Positions 17,930 to 25,829 of a DNA stretch of 40,945 nt are shown piece after piece. The position numbers were made by a program, and so were the translations under genes. The notes beneath the pieces were generated by a model. The model worked only from the letters and a program-made list of their open reading frames with translations, ran no database searches and was not told the origin of the DNA. The stretch comes from Castellaniella sp049651205 (GTDB lineage Bacteria; Pseudomonadota; Gammaproteobacteria; Burkholderiales; Burkholderiaceae_B), in NCBI RefSeq assembly GCF_049651205.1, contig NZ_JBASBR010000001.1, forward strand, positions 1-40,945, read 5' to 3'. Every line of letters starts with the position of its first letter. The stretch's first letter is position 1.

Positions 17930-17950
17930 CCGGCGCACTTAGTGCGCCGG
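17930..17950. terminator. Hairpin between convergent genes, possible bidirectional terminator
   Basis: CCGGCGCAC (17930-17938) and GTGCGCCGG (17942-17950) form a perfect 9-bp stem with loop TTA, which is the reverse-strand stop codon of the LysR gene. It follows the oxoprolinase stop by about 40 bases. There is no T-run on either strand, so it would be an atypical terminator. Confidence 0.45.
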
Positions 17951-18901
17951 TGTTACATCAATCGCGTCAGCAGCGATGTCCGGCAGGTGCTTTCGAAGTT
18001 GTGGAAGCACATCATTCATGACGATATAGCGGGTGACGTCTTCGACCTGCCGGGCCAGGGCCTGCCATTCACCGACGCGGCTTAAGCAGAAGAAACCACG
18101 CGAGCCCAGTTTACTTGGTGTAAGCGGCATCACCTGGAGTTGATCCAGATAATGGCGTGCTTGCCATAGGCACAGGGGCGTGGTGACAGCGTAGCCTTCT
18201 CCTGCACTGACCAGGTCCAGGATGGGGTCGGTGGCATCAAATTCATATTTGAGCGGTGCTTGTATGCCGATATGTAGCAGGTAGCGTTCGATTTGTTGGC
18301 CAATGACGGAGCGCCGTGAATACCGCATAAGTGGCAGCTTGGCCAGTGTGGCCATGGTGGGTGCACGCCCCTCAAGCAGTGATTTTCCCACTACCGCCAC
18401 AAATTGTTCGGAAAACAGAAAACGTTGCGTGATCCGGGTATCCGTTAACGGTGAAACCGTGCAAATGGCGATGTCCAGTTCTCGTTGCTCCAGGGCGCCC
18501 GATAAACCGGGCGTTAAACCGGACCACAGAGAGACTTCGCGCACCCGGTTGCTGAGGGCACGCACCAGTGGGCCGCCGCATGCGCCTGTAAATGAGTCGA
18601 CGCATCCCATGCGTACGATCGCCTGTTGCGATTGATCTGATAGGCGGCCCGCTACTGACTGGGCGTGCGCCAGGAGATCCTTTGCCATATCCAGCAGCAA
18701 CAATCCTTGGGCCGTGGGCCGGAGAGGCCGGAAATCGCGATCGAACAAAGTCATGCCGCTTTGTTTTTCCAGTGCTTTGATGAGCTGGCTGGTGGCGCTT
18801 TGGGTGACTTGCAGCGTGCGCGCTGCATCCGCCATGGACTGTGCCTCGCATACAGCCACAAAAGCACGCAGGGAATGAAGATCAAAGGGATACGGCGTCA
18901 T
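17939..18901 (-). CDS. LysR-family transcriptional regulator
   Basis: A 320-residue LysR regulator starting at ATG 18901 (MTPYPFDLHSLRAFVAVCEA). The N-terminal winged helix-turn-helix reads SMADAARTLQVTQSATSQLIKALEKQSG, followed by LFDRDFRPLRPT and the two-lobed effector domain. An AGGGTG site lies upstream of the ATG. It is divergent from the FAD oxidase gene at 19010 across about 108 bases, the usual LysR arrangement, so that gene is the likely target. The convergent TRAP-oxoprolinase operon may also respond, but nothing in the sequence shows it. Confidence 0.9.
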   Translation of the reverse strand: MTPYPFDLHSLRAFVAVCEAQSMADAARTLQVTQSATSQLIKALEKQSGMTLFDRDFRPLRPTAQGLLLLDMAKDLLAHAQSVAGRLSDQSQQAIVRMGCVDSFTGACGGPLVRALSNRVREVSLWSGLTPGLSGALEQRELDIAICTVSPLTDTRITQRFLFSEQFVAVVGKSLLEGRAPTMATLAKLPLMRYSRRSVIGQQIERYLLHIGIQAPLKYEFDATDPILDLVSAGEGYAVTTPLCLWQARHYLDQLQVMPLTPSKLGSRGFFCLSRVGEWQALARQVEDVTRYIVMNDVLPQLRKHLPDIAADAIDVTPAH

Positions 18902-19009
18902 CGAATACACCCTGACTGAAGCACTGCTTAAGTTTCTCTCACTAAGTAAACCTGCGCGAAACCCAGGACTACGCTGGTTGTAATTATTAAACCTACGGGG
19001 ATGAACTCC

Positions 19010-20323
19010 ATGTCGCGCCACCCACTCTATCCTATTTACGAAAACAACTCGGGATGGAATCAACTACTGCCACCGCGTGAGCCAAGGCAAATCCAGAAGC
19101 CAGATAGCCAGTACGCCTACGTGGTAGTGGGCGCCGGCTATACAGGTATGGCAGCTGCGCGGCGTCTGGCTGAACTTAATCCCGACGAAGAGATTCTACT
19201 GTGCGATGCTGGGGTCGTCGATTCAGGTTCCTCCGGGCGGAATTCCGGTTTTATGATCAGCGAACCTCACGTTGCCCGTGCCAGCCATGAAAGCCGCCAA
19301 TTATTTGCTCAGCGCACGCATAAACAACTGCGGCTATATCAGACAGGTGTGCAGGCTCTGGAATCACTTGTCAAACAGCACCAGATTGATTGCGATTGGC
19401 AGGCAGTCGGAAAATATCATGCGGCGGCTACTGCACAGGGTGCGGAGCATCTGCGTGAATATCTGGACGGATTTCAGGAATGGGGTGTGGAGTGTCGAGA
19501 GCTAAGTGCTGGAGAGCTTGCACACGACCTTGGAACGCGCTATTACGACTATGGTTATTGGACCTCACACAACGTACTGATCCAGCCGGCAGCGCTGATC
19601 CGTGGGTTGGCTGATCATTTGCCGGAGAATGTTCATCTTAGCGAAAACACGCCGGTTACCGCAATTTCGGCGACTGCTGACGGTGCAGAGGTTCATATTG
19701 GCGCCCATTCTGTGCGCACGCGTGCCGTTATGCTGGCTACTAACGGATTTCTCAAAGAGCTGGGATTTTTGCGGGATCGTCTGGCCATTATCTATACATA
19801 TGCGGGTCTTTCGCCTGAGCTGAGCGCGGAAGATATTGCACGCAGCGGTGCGGTAGAAAACTGGGGTATCTTGCCTGCCCACAGATTAGGGACAACATTG
19901 CGGCGCATCCATGGCAACCGTTTTCTGGTGCGTACCAGTTACTCATACGAGAAGGCAAGCCCGTTGCCTGAGGTTGAGGCGCTGCTGCGAGGCCGTTATG
20001 TGAGTCGCTTTCCACAACTGTCTGACCACAGTTTTGAATCCGTTTGGGGAGGAACCACCGCACTCACCAGAAACGGCGCGTTCTACCTGGGCCAGCCTGC
20101 AAAGAATGTCTTTGCCGCGGTCGGTTGCAATGGCGTGGGTATCCTGAAGGGGACGGTCTACGGGCAACTGATGGCGGAAATGGCCATGGGTGGGCAGTCA
20201 GACTTGCTGAGCGACGCCTTGAGCCTGGCGGAGCCTTCCTGGCTGCCACCAGAGCCACTGCGTAGCCTGGCAATACATAGCGCCATTCGGTTTGAGCGCT
20301 GGCGGGCTGGTAAAGAGATGTGA
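19010..20323 (+). CDS. FAD-dependent oxidoreductase, DAO/PuuB family
   Basis: A 437-residue flavoprotein of the D-amino acid oxidase group. The dinucleotide-binding motif is AYVVVGAGYTGMAAARRLAEL near residue 35, with GSSGRNSGFM (a segment shared with gamma-glutamylputrescine oxidase-type enzymes), TNGFLKELG and a C-terminal GCNGVGILKGTVYGQLMAEM that closes the FAD site. The family oxidises amines or amino acids with oxygen; the substrate here is unknown. ATG 19010 is nine bases after GGGG and is preferred over the ATG at 19001, which has no spacing. It is divergent from the LysR gene. Confidence 0.85.
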   Translation: MSRHPLYPIYENNSGWNQLLPPREPRQIQKPDSQYAYVVVGAGYTGMAAARRLAELNPDEEILLCDAGVVDSGSSGRNSGFMISEPHVARASHESRQLFAQRTHKQLRLYQTGVQALESLVKQHQIDCDWQAVGKYHAAATAQGAEHLREYLDGFQEWGVECRELSAGELAHDLGTRYYDYGYWTSHNVLIQPAALIRGLADHLPENVHLSENTPVTAISATADGAEVHIGAHSVRTRAVMLATNGFLKELGFLRDRLAIIYTYAGLSPELSAEDIARSGAVENWGILPAHRLGTTLRRIHGNRFLVRTSYSYEKASPLPEVEALLRGRYVSRFPQLSDHSFESVWGGTTALTRNGAFYLGQPAKNVFAAVGCNGVGILKGTVYGQLMAEMAMGGQSDLLSDALSLAEPSWLPPEPLRSLAIHSAIRFERWRAGKEM

Positions 20324-20333
20324 ATGTCAACAA

Positions 20334-20401
20334 GGTAGGGGCATTGCTGTGAACTGGCTGTAGATATCCAGCGAAGCCAGTGTGCCCCGTCCATTCCTAC
20401 C
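20334..20401. other. Interrupted long inverted repeat between convergent genes
   Basis: Three pairs of complementary blocks are nested symmetrically: GGTAGG with CCTACC, GGGGCA with TGCCCC, and ACTGGCT (20353-20359) with AGCCAGT (20375-20381). The transcript could fold on either strand into one long hairpin between the FAD oxidase and cupin genes. A terminator role is plausible, but no T-run follows. Confidence 0.4.
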
Positions 20402-21098
20402 CCGCTACCGTGATGTTAGCCAGATGGCCTGTCTTGAGGTAAATAGTGGCACCCTGTGCGCCGGTGGTGATGACGGGGGTGTCGTCCATCGGCAGGCGTA
20501 TCCAGCTGCCTTGTGCGTAATGCTGCTCATCCATCAAAACCTCACCGGACAAGACCAGCAACTCCAGGCCTCCTGTGTGTTGGGTGGGTATGGGTTGATT
20601 CGGCGACACGCGTTGCAGGCAGACATTTTCCTGGTGACTCGAGAACAGGGGGCAGATTTCGCTGTCACCATTACGCTGCCAGGCAGATGGGGCTTGGGTA
20701 TCAATGCGCACCAGATGCTGATCGCCTGCGGCCATCTGCCGAAGCTTGACGAAGATGGTGGCGCCGTCCCGGCTGAAAGGCTGGTGGCCGGAGCCGGGCG
20801 GATTGCGCAGGTACCAGCCTGCGGGAAAGTCTCCGCTCTCATCGGAGAAGGTGCCTGACAGCACGAGGATTTCCTCGCCTTCGGGGTGTTTGTGGTTTGG
20901 AAAATAAGAATCGGGTGCGTATCGCACGATGCTGGTGGCACGAGCTTTTTCTGCGCCGATGCGATCCAGCATCACGCGCTCGACACCACCCTGGGGAGAG
21001 GTGATCCATTGGTATTGTTGGGAGGTCACCGAGGCGCGTTGCGAGAAATCGGCATTGATAAGCATAAGTATTGTTTTGTGCAGTGAAACGTTTTTCAT
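20397..21098 (-). CDS. Cupin-domain protein, ChrR-like
   Basis: A protein of 222-233 residues with a cupin barrel resembling the C-terminal domain of the anti-sigma factor ChrR. The metal-site motif is seen as HKHPEGEEILVLSGTFSDE followed by YLRNPPGSGHQPFS, and a second, degenerate copy follows (ELLVLSGEVLMDEQHYAQGSWIRLP), so it looks like a bicupin. There is no zinc-binding anti-sigma N-terminal domain and no sigma factor gene beside it, so an anti-sigma role is unlikely. Starts at 21098 or 21065 (MLINADFSQRASV, the more family-like N-terminus) are both possible. It converges with the FAD oxidase gene. Confidence 0.7.
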   Translation of the reverse strand: MKNVSLHKTILMLINADFSQRASVTSQQYQWITSPQGGVERVMLDRIGAEKARATSIVRYAPDSYFPNHKHPEGEEILVLSGTFSDESGDFPAGWYLRNPPGSGHQPFSRDGATIFVKLRQMAAGDQHLVRIDTQAPSAWQRNGDSEICPLFSSHQENVCLQRVSPNQPIPTQHTGGLELLVLSGEVLMDEQHYAQGSWIRLPMDDTPVITTGAQGATIYLKTGHLANITVAG

Positions 21099-21182
21099 CC
21101 ACCAGGCATCTATGGCGATGAGGTGGCCCGTTTCAACGGAGCATACCGTTCAAAACCCAATACTGCTATTTAAGGACAAAAA

Positions 21183-21521
21183 ATGCTTACCGCCGCAATT
21201 ATCGTCTTCGCCATCGCGGCCGTCGGAGGCCTGATTCTTGCCTCCCACGTCCTGCGCGACAAATTTGCACCCTGGGCGCTATCGCTGTTGCATGCCTTGC
21301 TGGGGGCTGTGGGCCTGATATTGCTCATCATGACTTTGGCCGAAGGGGCTGCTTCGCAGCCGGTGCTGGTTGGCTTCATCCTGCTGCTGATTGCCGCATT
21401 GGGAGGGTTCTTTCTTGTCTCCTTTCATGCACGCAAGCGGCTTCCGCCCAAGGCCATCGTGGTTGTGCACGCCGGCGTTGCAGTGATTGGCTTCCTTACG
21501 CTACTTAGCGCCGTACTCTAA
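21183..21521 (+). CDS. Small integral membrane protein, unknown function
   Basis: A 112-residue protein with about four hydrophobic segments and short charged loops (VLRDKFAP, FHARKRLPPK). AAGGAC precedes the ATG. It ends four bases before the DUF2231 gene, and the two have the same topology class, so they are probably a pair. No function is recognisable. Confidence 0.75.
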   Translation: MLTAAIIVFAIAAVGGLILASHVLRDKFAPWALSLLHALLGAVGLILLIMTLAEGAASQPVLVGFILLLIAALGGFFLVSFHARKRLPPKAIVVVHAGVAVIGFLTLLSAVL

Positions 21522-21525
21522 GACC

Positions 21526-21933
21526 ATGCGCCATCCTCTGCATCCGGCACTGGTTCACTTTCCAATTGCCTGTTGGTCGCTGGCCACGCTGGCTGATTTC
21601 AGCAGTCTTTGGCTAGGGGAATCCGCCTGGCGTTGGTCGGCTGGCCTGCTTATGGTGGGCTGTGTTGTTGCTCTGCTGGCGATGATGGCTGGCCTGATGG
21701 AGTTGTCCCGCGTACCGGACGGCCCCGCACTACGGGATGTGTATCTGCACATGGGGCTTATGCTGGCCGCCTTTACGCTATACACGGCGCGGCTTTTTCT
21801 GCGGCTGGATCACTTGCAACCACTGGCCCCGGATGTGCTGGCGCTGTTGCTGAGCCTGGCCGGCTTTATCACGCTGGCTGTTGGCGGCTGGTTGGGCGGC
21901 CGCTTGGTCTACGGCCACGGCATCGGGCGCTGA
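21526..21933 (+). CDS. DUF2231 membrane protein
   Basis: A 135-residue protein starting MRHPLHPALVHFPIACWSLA. The HP-x-HFPIA opening is the hallmark of DUF2231, a family of four-helix membrane proteins with conserved histidines that may bind haem or metal. Four hydrophobic helices are visible. The preferred start is ATG 21526, four bases after the stop of the preceding membrane-protein gene. Confidence 0.8.
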   Translation: MRHPLHPALVHFPIACWSLATLADFSSLWLGESAWRWSAGLLMVGCVVALLAMMAGLMELSRVPDGPALRDVYLHMGLMLAAFTLYTARLFLRLDHLQPLAPDVLALLLSLAGFITLAVGGWLGGRLVYGHGIGR

Positions 21934-22020
21934 TTGCCTGGAGGTAGTGGATGGTTTCGCATACAACCTCCAGGCGGCCCTTTATTATTTTGCTGTCAGG
22001 CGGCTTTCCGCCCGTCAAGT

Positions 22021-23415
22021 TCAGATGCGGTAGTTGGCTGGGCGTGCTTGTGGGGATTCGTCCGGCTTGGGCGTAGAACCACTCTGCCGGTTGTTGCCGC
22101 AGTGATTGAACAGCAGATTCAGCAAGACAGCCACCAGAGCGCTCATAGCCACACCGCTGCCAAAAATTGTTTGTATATTGGCCGGCAGGCTGTGATACAT
22201 GCCGGGGATCAATACTGGCAGCAAGCCCAGTGCCAATGCCAGCGTGCAAGTAACCAGGTTGCCCGTTTGCGTAAAGTCGACTCTGGCTAGCATCTGGATG
22301 CCAAGCACACTGATGATCGCAAACACGACGACAGCCGTGCCGCCGACGACCGCGGGCGGGATGCCGTTGAGCATCCGTGCCATCGGTGTAAAGCCGATCA
22401 CGATAAGGAGCACGCCGGCAACAGCCGTCACGTAACGGCTACGCACCCCGCTGGCACGGACGATGCCGATGTTTTCTCCGCTGGTGACCATGACCGGTGT
22501 GCCAAACAGCCCGCCGATGATGGAGATAATGCCGTCCGAGCGGATCACGCGCGGTACATCCCGGGTGGGGTCGACTTCGCGCCCTACAATTTCACCGTTA
22601 ATGACGGTCTGACCAGTGGCTTCTGCCATCGAGGCCAGGCTCCAGACCAACATCGGGATTGCAGCGACCAGATCCAGATGCGGCATGCCAAAGGGAAACA
22701 GGGTCGGGGTACTGATGACGGGGCCTGCGATCAGCGCCGTGAAGTTGGTCTCACCAAGCACCATGGCAAAAAGCGTGCCGCCCACCAGGCCAAACGCGAC
22801 GGCCAGCTGACGCAGAAAGCCGCGCAGGAACCTGAAGCACAAGACCGTCAACACAATGGTGACCAATGCGAGCAGCAGCTGCATGGGATCACCAAAATGC
22901 TCGGTGCCCGGCCTGCCCGTGAACAGAAAGCCGGTAATCCTGACCAGACTGATGCCGATCACCAGGACCATGGTGCCAATGACCAGTGGCGGGAAATACT
23001 TGAGGATACGGACGAAAAGCGTGACGGCCAGAAGGTAGAAAATACCGGTCAGGATGACCGCGCCCGCCGCTGTCTGCAGATCTGTTCCCTGAGCAATCGA
23101 GATAAATAGAATCGTGGCAGCGCCACCGGGCAGCATGATGAATGGCAGCCGTACGCCGATTTTGCCGATGCCTACAGACTGCAGGATCGAGCCCAGGCCG
23201 CAAAAGACGAAAACGCTGGATAGCAGGGCCGAGGAAAGCGCCTCGGACAGGTTCAGAGCCTTGGCAATCAGAAAAACGGATGATACGGGCGCTGCAACCA
23301 TCACAAGAATATGCTGGATGGCAAACATGAACAGCTTGCCGACGGGACGGATCTGATCCACTGGGTGGATTTCTTCCACCAGGGCATCACCCTGAGAAGG
23401 ATGGTTTGTCTCCAT
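22021..23415 (-). CDS. NCS2 family nucleobase permease (uracil/xanthine type)
   Basis: A 464-residue transporter of the nucleobase:cation symporter-2 family with about fourteen hydrophobic segments. The N-terminal QHILVMVAAPVSSVFLIAKAL, the GGAATILFISIAQG region and SMAEATGQTVINGEIVGRE (the substrate-site helix with the conserved Glu) fit the family, as does GTPVMVTSGENIGIVRASGVRSRYV. It is divergent from an amidohydrolase gene, and the shared region carries two pairs of palindromes. AGAGG precedes the ATG. It likely imports the amidohydrolase's substrate. Confidence 0.9.
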   Translation of the reverse strand: METNHPSQGDALVEEIHPVDQIRPVGKLFMFAIQHILVMVAAPVSSVFLIAKALNLSEALSSALLSSVFVFCGLGSILQSVGIGKIGVRLPFIMLPGGAATILFISIAQGTDLQTAAGAVILTGIFYLLAVTLFVRILKYFPPLVIGTMVLVIGISLVRITGFLFTGRPGTEHFGDPMQLLLALVTIVLTVLCFRFLRGFLRQLAVAFGLVGGTLFAMVLGETNFTALIAGPVISTPTLFPFGMPHLDLVAAIPMLVWSLASMAEATGQTVINGEIVGREVDPTRDVPRVIRSDGIISIIGGLFGTPVMVTSGENIGIVRASGVRSRYVTAVAGVLLIVIGFTPMARMLNGIPPAVVGGTAVVVFAIISVLGIQMLARVDFTQTGNLVTCTLALALGLLPVLIPGMYHSLPANIQTIFGSGVAMSALVAVLLNLLFNHCGNNRQSGSTPKPDESPQARPANYRI

Positions 23416-23445
23416 GACTGGCCTCTAAGTGCGGTTTATGGGTTT

Positions 23446-23493
23446 ACGAAATCGATTTGGGTTTATGTTTTTTGTTTCCCAAATCGATTTATG
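23446..23493. promoter_or_regulatory. Operator pair A/B for the LacI-family regulator, permease side
   Basis: ACGAAATCGATTTGGG (23446-23461) and CCCAAATCGATTTATG (23478-23493) share the core AAATCGATTT with the central CG step typical of LacI-family operators. Centres are 32 bp apart. On the minus strand a perfect TTGACA lies at 23525-23520 with a poor -10 (GAGGAT), so site B would cover the permease transcription start and A would lie about 32 bp downstream. Confidence 0.75.
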
Positions 23494-23592
23494 TGAATCC
23501 TCAATCTTCTCGTCATTTCTGTCAATATAGGGTTTACTCTGTGCATTGGCAGGCTGGTCAGTCTGTTGGTTGATCGACACTTGATGAATTGC

Positions 23593-23640
23593 CCCAATTC
23601 GATTTGGCAGGTAGAATTTCATCACACAAATCGATTTGGG
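23593..23640. promoter_or_regulatory. Operator pair C/D for the LacI-family regulator, amidohydrolase side
   Basis: CCCAATTCGATTTGGC (23593-23608) and CACAAATCGATTTGGG (23625-23640) are the same palindrome with one to three changes, and their centres are again 32 bp apart. They lie upstream of the amidohydrolase ATG at 23712 and may cover its promoter, of which no clear hexamer pair is visible. Confidence 0.75.
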
Positions 23641-23711
23641 CAATACAGAACGGGAATTTCTCTGAACATTCCATCTGCCTTGTCCTGGGTTATTTTCCAA
23701 GGAGATCGGAG

Positions 23712-25106
23712 ATGAACGCATTGAAGGACATGCATAAGCGGGCCGTCTTGCTGGCGCCAGACAACGTGCTGCTGCCCGAAGGCGTGCGTTCGGGCTTCGG
23801 GGTTCGTGTTGAGAGCGGCATGATCACAGCCGTGGGGCCGTTGGAACAGTTTGCCGGCCAGGATCTGCCCGTGTGCGCGCTAAAGCATCGGCTGCTGATG
23901 CCTGGCTTTATCGATGCCCACCATCATGTCACGCAAACGTTTGGAAAATCGCTGGTGTTTGGTGAGCCGTCAGAAATATTCAAGCGTGTTTGGGTGCCGA
24001 TGGAACAATACATGGACGCCGAGGCAATTGACGTGGCCACACGCCTGGCGGCCTGGGAATCCCTGCGTGGGGGATTTACCACTGTGGCCGATGCAGGTAC
24101 CCGGGCGACAGTTGGCATGGAAATCGTGGCCGATGCGGTCTCTGAGGTGGGATTACGATGTGTGCTGGGTGCCATCTGCAATGATCTGCAAGGGGGTCAG
24201 TGTGTGGCCTCAAAAGAGGAGATCCTGCAATTGGCACAGCATCATCTGCATCGATGGGGCGCAAATCCGATGATCCACCCCTCTTTGGCGATCTCCATCC
24301 CTGAAGCGGCCAGTGACGAAGTTCTGGTAGCGGTTACGCAGCTGGCACGCGAAGCCCATGTCGCTTTCCAGACGCACCTGAACGAGCATCTGGCTGCGGT
24401 CGAGCGCTCCTTGGTTGCTACGGGGTTGCGCCCGCTGCAGCGGTTGGGCCACCTGGGCGCCATCGGCCCCGAGTTGCTGGCGGCCCATGCCACCTTGCTG
24501 ACCCCCGACGAGATTACCTTGATGCGCGACAGCGGCGCCGCGGTGAGCTACAACCCGGTGGCCAGTGTCTGGAAAGGCAACGCTGTGGCGCCGGCCCTGT
24601 TGCTCAGTGAATTGGGCGTGCGGCTGGGGCTGGGCACAGACGGCACCCGCAGCGACGCCTTCCGCCTGATGGATGCGGCGGAGACCGCACAACGCCTGGC
24701 CTACACGATGGCGTCCGGAGACTCTGCTTCAGGGGGCGGCTGGCGTTGGTTGAATATGGGATTGCAAGGTGGCGCGGATGCGGTGGGTCTGACCAACAAG
24801 GTGGGAGTCATCACACCGGGTGCCTATGCCGACATGCTGGTGGTCAATCTGGATGTCCCCGAACTGGTACCTTCCTGGGATCTGGAGTGGGAACTGGTGC
24901 GGCTGGCAAACCGGGACCAAATCGAATCCGTAATTGTCCACGGGCGGCTGCGGCTTGACCGTGGCATGCCGGTGGATTGGGACGGCAGCGCCCTGATGGA
25001 TCGTGCCCGTACCTTGGCGGAAAATATTGTCGCAAGCGCACCCATCCATCGGATCAATCCCCTAGCCAGTGAGCATCGCGCCCAATGGGGGGCTCGGCAT
25101 CCATGA
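23712..25106 (+). CDS. Amidohydrolase, ATZ/TRZ/chlorohydrolase-like
   Basis: A 464-residue metal-dependent hydrolase of the cytosine deaminase/TrzN-like group. Metal ligands expected for the TIM barrel are visible: HxH in GFIDAHHHV (H70, H72), H222 in THLNEH, H259 in LLAAHATLL and D310 in LGLGTDG. The family deaminates or dechlorinates nitrogen heterocycles; with an NCS2 permease opposite, a purine, pyrimidine or triazine-like substrate is likely. The start at 23712 has AAGGAG seven bases upstream; a longer upstream frame exists but runs through the operators. The stop overlaps the next start by ATGA. Confidence 0.85.
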   Translation: MNALKDMHKRAVLLAPDNVLLPEGVRSGFGVRVESGMITAVGPLEQFAGQDLPVCALKHRLLMPGFIDAHHHVTQTFGKSLVFGEPSEIFKRVWVPMEQYMDAEAIDVATRLAAWESLRGGFTTVADAGTRATVGMEIVADAVSEVGLRCVLGAICNDLQGGQCVASKEEILQLAQHHLHRWGANPMIHPSLAISIPEAASDEVLVAVTQLAREAHVAFQTHLNEHLAAVERSLVATGLRPLQRLGHLGAIGPELLAAHATLLTPDEITLMRDSGAAVSYNPVASVWKGNAVAPALLLSELGVRLGLGTDGTRSDAFRLMDAAETAQRLAYTMASGDSASGGGWRWLNMGLQGGADAVGLTNKVGVITPGAYADMLVVNLDVPELVPSWDLEWELVRLANRDQIESVIVHGRLRLDRGMPVDWDGSALMDRARTLAENIVASAPIHRINPLASEHRAQWGARHP

Positions 25107-25813
25107 GCCCAACCATATTCATGCTGATCGGGCTGGCTGTTTTTATTGCCGCCTTTGCCCAGGGGAGCAGCGGCATGGGGTTTGCCATGCTGTCGGCGCC
25201 GATTGTGACGCTGTTTGCGCCGGGCCTGATCCCGGTGATGCTGCTGGTGCTGATGATTCCGCTTAACGCGTATGTTGGCTGGCGTGAGCGTGCGGCCATC
25301 GATTGGCGGGGTGTAAAACTGATCAGTATCGGCCGGTTTGCGGGCACGTTTTTGGGCTTGTGGATCTTGCTGGTGGTCAATCTGCATCAGCTGTCCCTGC
25401 TGATTGGCTGGTCTACCCTGATTGCCGCCATCGTGGCGCTGTTGTCTCCGTCCTTTGATCTGGGCAAGAAAGGCCTGGGCCTGGTTGGTCTCATCACAGG
25501 CATCACCGAAACATCAACCGGCGTAGGTGGGCCGCCACTGGCACTGGCGTATCAGCACAAAAGCGGCTCAGTCCTGCGCTCCACGGTTGCGCTGTGTTTT
25601 TTGGTGGGCGAGGTTATCTCGATCGTGGTTCTGGCGATTGGCGGCAAGGTGGATGCCCATACCTTGCTTGTTTCGCTACAGATGCTGCCGTTTTTGGTGC
25701 TAGGATCGTACGCAAGCAAGTTTGTACACCACCGCCTGGACGGGCCTTTGCTACGCTATCTCGTCCTGGGTTTCTCGAGCGTCTCCGGAATCGTGGTGAT
25801 TTTGCAAGCCTAA
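25103..25813 (+). CDS. TauE/SafE family sulfite/sulfonate-type permease
   Basis: A 236-residue membrane protein with about eight hydrophobic segments and the TauE/SafE signatures FAQGSSGMGFAMLSAPIV near the N-terminus and GITETSTGVGGPPLALAYQ in the second half. The family exports or imports small anions such as sulfite and sulfoacetate; here it may export a product of the amidohydrolase. The preferred start is ATG 25103, which shares ATGA with the amidohydrolase stop; ATG 25085 is a longer alternative. It is co-transcribed with the amidohydrolase and the LacI regulator. Confidence 0.85.
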   Translation: MSPTIFMLIGLAVFIAAFAQGSSGMGFAMLSAPIVTLFAPGLIPVMLLVLMIPLNAYVGWRERAAIDWRGVKLISIGRFAGTFLGLWILLVVNLHQLSLLIGWSTLIAAIVALLSPSFDLGKKGLGLVGLITGITETSTGVGGPPLALAYQHKSGSVLRSTVALCFLVGEVISIVVLAIGGKVDAHTLLVSLQMLPFLVLGSYASKFVHHRLDGPLLRYLVLGFSSVSGIVVILQA

Positions 25814-25829
25814 ATCCTGATTGCCTCCC

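Noticed and set aside
20397..21098. ChrR-type anti-sigma factor
   Set aside because: It has only cupin domains; the zinc-binding N-terminal domain and an ECF sigma neighbour are absent.
23589..23711. Extended N-terminus of the amidohydrolase
   Set aside because: This part runs through the operator palindromes and is not protein-like; ATG 23712 has AAGGAG.
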